Positions 60,910-64,000 of a stretch of 64,000 nt of DNA are shown piece after piece. Each line of letters opens with the position of its first letter. Position 1 is the stretch's first letter. The translations under genes and the position numbers were made by a program. Source of the DNA: Cryptosporangium aurantiacum (GTDB lineage: Bacteria > Actinomycetota > Actinomycetes > Mycobacteriales > Cryptosporangiaceae); the NCBI RefSeq assembly GCF_900143005.1, contig NZ_FRCS01000026.1, positions 1 through 64,000 of the forward strand, in the 5' to 3' direction. The notes beneath the pieces were generated by a model. That model saw only the letters and a program-made list of their open reading frames with translations, did no database searches and was not told where the DNA came from.

Positions 60910-63102
60910 CTAGGGGAGCGTCAGTGAGCACAACGAATCGCCAGCCGTCGTGATCGGGTCGCAGTGCAGGTACAGGGCGGTACCGTCGGTCAGCATCCCA
61001 CCGGCGAGCTTCACGCCGTCGTCCTCGCCGACGGTCCGAACCACCGCGCCGGTGGCCGGTCGGAGCGACACCACCCCATCGGTGCGCGCGAAGTGGAACA
61101 GGTCGCCGGCGTAGACCGGCTGCTCGTTCTGGTAGGCCTCGACCTCCCGATGCCACAGCGTCCGTCCGTCGTCGAGCGAGATTCCGGTCAACAACCCTCC
61201 CGACTCGGCCTCTCCCGACCAGGAGCGGACGCAGGCGACCTGTCCGCCGACCACCAGGTATCCGGAACCGACCGAAGACTTCCAGAGGGTGGCGCCGTCC
61301 TTCGCGTTCACCGCGACCAGCTTGTCGGCCACACCGGGCAGGTAGATCCGGTCGCCGACGACCATCGGGGCGCCCGCCACGCCGCCCAGGACTTGCGCCC
61401 ACACCTCGCTCCCGGTTCGGCCGTCGAGCGCGAACAGCTGGCCGGCCCCGCCCGCCACGTAGACCCGCCCGCCGGCCGCGATCGGCATACCGGCCGGCGT
61501 AGTGGGGGCGTCGCCGAGCCGGACCCGCCATCGGAGGACGCCTGCCGCGGCGTCGATGCCGTAGACGTATCCCTCGTCGTCGGCCGCGTACACCCAGCTC
61601 CCGGCCATCGAGACCCCCTGAGCGTCCGACGAAGCGAGCGGAGTACGCCAGGCGGGCGTACCGGTGCGGGGGTCGAGTCCGTAGACGGCAGCGTCGCCGC
61701 CTTCCTCGTGACCGGCCAGGACGATGCGGCCCGCCACGAAAGGGGGAGCAGGCGGGTACGTCCCCAGCGGAGCGATCGGCTGCTCCCAGCGCCGCGCGCC
61801 GGTGGCCAGCTCGAACCCGGTGATGACCGGATCCGAGCCGCCGGCGTAGGCGATCCCGACGCCGCCCGCGGCGGTCACCACCGAGCCGGTGCTCACGGGG
61901 GCACCGCCTGACCAGCGTCGACGTCCGGTCGCCGGATCGATGCCCTGCAGCTGATCGTTGTCGGTCGGGGCGAGCAGGAGCCCGCCGGCCAGCCACGGCC
62001 CCGGCCAACTCGGTCCGACGTCGGATTCGATCCGCCATCGCACCGGCCCGGACGAGCGACCCGCCCACCAGATGCCAAAGGTCGCGCCGCCGGCGGCGAG
62101 CACGACCGCGCCGAGCCCACCGGCCACGAGCGCACGCCGGGACAGCCGCCGGGACCGCTGTCCGGTCTCCACGAGCGTCGGGGAAGCGGGCACCGGCACG
62201 CGCCAGGGCGCCGCCGTCAACCCGGGCAGCATCGCAACGGCCCGGCCGATCTCGTCCGCGATCGGCGTCGGCAGCCACCGGGTGTCGTCGAGCGTCGGCG
62301 CGTCCACCGACCAGGCGGCCAGGAGGTCGGCCGGGACCGGACGGCGGTCGGGCGCCTTGTCGAGGCAAGCGGCCAGCCGAGCGCGAAGATCGGCGTCGAC
62401 GACGCCATCCAGGCACGGTTCCTCGGTGACGGTCCGCAACAGCAGCTCGTGACTGTTGCCGCCGCCGAACGGCCCGACTCCGGTCAGCGTGTACACCAGG
62501 AGCGCACCGAGGGCGAAGACGTCGACCGCGGGCCCGGTGTCGGCACCGGTGATCTGCTCGGGGGCCAGGTAGCCGGGGGTGCCGATGATGACGCCGGTGC
62601 CGGTCAGCGTCGAGAAGTCGGCCGCGCGGGCGATGCCGAAGTCGATCACCCGTGGGCCTACCGCGGTGAGCAGGACGTTCGGGGGCTTCAGGTCACGGTG
62701 GACCACGCCGGCCCGGTGAATCGCGTCGAGCGCTTCGGCGAGCGCGGCACCAAGCGCCCGCGCGGCGGGGACCGGCAGCGGGCCGTGCGTGGCCACCGCG
62801 TCGGTGAGCGAGAGAGCGGGCAGGTACGCCGTGGCCAGCCAGGGCACCGAGGCCTCGGCGTCGGCATCGACGAGCGGCGCGGTGAACACTCCGTCGACCC
62901 GGCGCGCCGCCGCGACCTCCCGCCCGAACCGGGCGCGGAACCCCTCGTCGGCTGCCAGATTCTCGTGGATCACCTTGACCGCGACCGGCCGACCACCGCG
63001 GGAGCGCGCGAGGTAGACCTGGCCCATCCCGCCCGCGCCCAAGCGCGCGAGCAGTTGGTGGGGACCGATCCGGTCCGGGTCGTCGGGGAGAAGCGGCTCC
63101 AC
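60910..63102 (-). CDS. Ser/Thr protein kinase with C-terminal PQQ-type beta-propeller
   Basis: The protein has 730 residues from GTG 63102 (GGGGTGA site), which lies four bases after the upstream stop; the ATG at 63132 would overlap that gene. Residues ~15-265 are a Hanks-type kinase: GAGGMGQVYLAR, VAVKVI (Lys), HRDLKPPNVLL (catalytic Asp), VIDFGIAR (DFG), GTPGYLAPEQ. One transmembrane helix (~320, LVAGGLGAVVLAAGGATFGIWW) leads to an outer seven- or eight-bladed PQQ/Trp-docking propeller (GIDPATGRRRW, YGLDPRTGTPAW, FALDGRTGSEVW repeats). It is a transmembrane receptor kinase. Confidence 0.93.
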   Translation of the reverse strand: MEPLLPDDPDRIGPHQLLARLGAGGMGQVYLARSRGGRPVAVKVIHENLAADEGFRARFGREVAAARRVDGVFTAPLVDADAEASVPWLATAYLPALSLTDAVATHGPLPVPAARALGAALAEALDAIHRAGVVHRDLKPPNVLLTAVGPRVIDFGIARAADFSTLTGTGVIIGTPGYLAPEQITGADTGPAVDVFALGALLVYTLTGVGPFGGGNSHELLLRTVTEEPCLDGVVDADLRARLAACLDKAPDRRPVPADLLAAWSVDAPTLDDTRWLPTPIADEIGRAVAMLPGLTAAPWRVPVPASPTLVETGQRSRRLSRRALVAGGLGAVVLAAGGATFGIWWAGRSSGPVRWRIESDVGPSWPGPWLAGGLLLAPTDNDQLQGIDPATGRRRWSGGAPVSTGSVVTAAGGVGIAYAGGSDPVITGFELATGARRWEQPIAPLGTYPPAPPFVAGRIVLAGHEEGGDAAVYGLDPRTGTPAWRTPLASSDAQGVSMAGSWVYAADDEGYVYGIDAAAGVLRWRVRLGDAPTTPAGMPIAAGGRVYVAGGAGQLFALDGRTGSEVWAQVLGGVAGAPMVVGDRIYLPGVADKLVAVNAKDGATLWKSSVGSGYLVVGGQVACVRSWSGEAESGGLLTGISLDDGRTLWHREVEAYQNEQPVYAGDLFHFARTDGVVSLRPATGAVVRTVGEDDGVKLAGGMLTDGTALYLHCDPITTAGDSLCSLTLP

Positions 63103-63106
63103 GGGC

Positions 63107-64000
63107 TCACCCCGGCGCCGGTGAGCTGCCACCGGCGAGGTCGAGTGCGTAGAAGTCCCCGTCGGTGTCGCCCAGGTACACGGTGTCGGTGGTGACCGCG
63201 GGACGTGCCATGTCGTTGACGTAGCCGTCGACGTCGAACCTCCACTGCGGTTGCCCGGACGCTGCGGCCACCGCGTAGACGGAGTGATTGCCCGCGACGA
63301 CGACGCTTCCGGCGGCGCCCTTCGGCGGATTCGACGCTCCGGCCGCGAACGTCCACCCGGCCGCCCTGCGCGCCAGGTCGACCATGATCAGGTTGCCGTG
63401 CTCGTCGCACACGAAGACCCGGGCGCCGTCGGGATCGGCCCACGGCTGCGTGCGCAGGCCGTCCGGGCTCGCGGGCGTCGTCCACAGGATGGCGCCGGTA
63501 CGGAGATCGATCGCGTGCACGGCGCCCTGCTGGTCGCCGCAGAAGACGGTGCGGTCGACCGACACCGCGGGGGTCGGCTCGGCCAGCGGGCGGCGCCAGC
63601 GCGTCGCTCCGCCGGCGGCGTCGAGCGCGTGCAGGGCATCCGTTCCGGCGACCAGGACGGTGCCGCCGGTGACGTGAATCGTCGCTTTTCGCGTGGTGAG
63701 CGTGCGGGTCCAGTGCGGAGACCCGGTTCCCGCGTCGACCGCCACGACGTCGCCGGTGCGGCCTTCGCCCTCACTGTCCTGGCCGGTCGCGAGTCCGATC
63801 ACGTACACCACACCTTCGACGACGACCGGCGCGGACGGCGCGATACCGCCCACCCGTCGCCGCCAGCGCCGAGCGCCGGAGGCCGGGTCCACCGCGTAGA
63901 GGTAGCCGTCCGCGTTGCTGGCGTAGATCGCGTGGTCGCCCACCAGCGTCACACCGCGGAACTCGCCGTCGCCCGGCGTCGTCCATCGTCGCTTGCCGGT
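63107..64000 (-). CDS. PQQ-like beta-propeller protein, 5' part outside the window
   Basis: About 297 residues are visible; the frame enters from the right edge (TGKRRWTTPGDGEFRG) and ends at TGA 63107. Repeated blades YAVDPASGARRWRRR, VAVDAGTGSPHWTR, HALDAAGGATRWRR, HAIDLRTGAILWTT, YAVAAASGQPQWRF match the propeller of the downstream kinase. It may be the end of a second receptor kinase or a plain propeller protein. Its stop is four bases before the kinase start, so the two are one operon. Confidence 0.85.
   Translation of the reverse strand, partial: TGKRRWTTPGDGEFRGVTLVGDHAIYASNADGYLYAVDPASGARRWRRRVGGIAPSAPVVVEGVVYVIGLATGQDSEGEGRTGDVVAVDAGTGSPHWTRTLTTRKATIHVTGGTVLVAGTDALHALDAAGGATRWRRPLAEPTPAVSVDRTVFCGDQQGAVHAIDLRTGAILWTTPASPDGLRTQPWADPDGARVFVCDEHGNLIMVDLARRAAGWTFAAGASNPPKGAAGSVVVAGNHSVYAVAAASGQPQWRFDVDGYVNDMARPAVTTDTVYLGDTDGDFYALDLAGGSSPAPG

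Noticed and set aside
1-64000. CRISPR arrays, rRNA, tRNA or complete insertion sequences
   Set aside because: No regularly spaced repeats, no transposase motifs and no recognisable RNA gene were found by reading; a covariance-model search was not possible here.

Overview
The window is high-GC actinobacterial DNA: strong third-position G/C, GTG and TTG starts, GGAGG-type ribosome sites and many 4-base stop/start overlaps. The gene content includes a DUF222/HNH protein, a SARP/NB-ARC/TPR regulator, three GAF-ANTAR proteins, DUF574 methyltransferase, DUF5994, CU044_5270 and YqeB families, and a Ser/Thr kinase with a PQQ-type propeller. This points to a morphologically complex soil actinomycete (Frankia/Cryptosporangium/Actinoplanes-like); the genus cannot be fixed from the sequence alone. 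No rRNA, tRNA, CRISPR array or complete transposon was recognised.

Layout. 1-1337: 5' part of a DUF222 protein on the minus strand, running off the left edge. 1338-1809: spacer with short direct repeats. 1810-9622: a compact azol(in)e-RiPP (TOMM) locus: a 41-codon candidate precursor, an ocin-ThiF-like leader-binding protein, a fused E1-like/YcaO cyclodehydratase, then a SARP-type regulator and a membrane protein. These are linked by overlaps, except for a 161-base gap before the regulator. 9679-16393: hydrolases, a response-regulator/KaiC-like ATPase pair, TetR and HxlR units, DUF899 and Nudix proteins. 16465-23013: a chimeric gene remnant, a TetR-controlled FtsX-type ABC exporter, a serine-hydrolase lipoprotein and an OmpR-type two-component pair. 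23033-29912: a diguanylate cyclase, a VapB-like fragment beside a 33-base palindrome, and a stress-type island (three GAF-ANTAR regulators, DUF5994 protein, Acg-like nitroreductase). 29938-31359: a broken GntR gene and a complete mraY away from any cell-wall cluster. 31615-44027: hydrolases, two tandem AraC regulators, DUF574 methyltransferase, PadR, SRPBCC, aldo/keto reductase, YqeB, two MFS exporters and three TetR-type switches with clear palindromic operators. 44045-47093: an ECF sigma factor with its membrane partner and small enzymes. 47168-60701: a LuxR-type ATPase regulator, two NarL-type two-component systems, a DUF2975/Xre pair, an ankyrin protein and a DrrAB-like ABC exporter. 60910-64000: a Ser/Thr kinase with a beta-propeller sensor domain directly behind a second propeller gene that runs off the right edge.

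The most distinctive unit is the TOMM locus. It has an F-dependent cyclodehydratase with all expected motifs and a cysteine-free, translationally coupled short peptide, but no visible dehydrogenase, protease or transporter. Other points of interest are the stand-alone mraY, the deletion-fusion remnant at 16465-16683, the VapB-like fragment with its palindrome, and several paired operators spaced by nearly whole helical turns.
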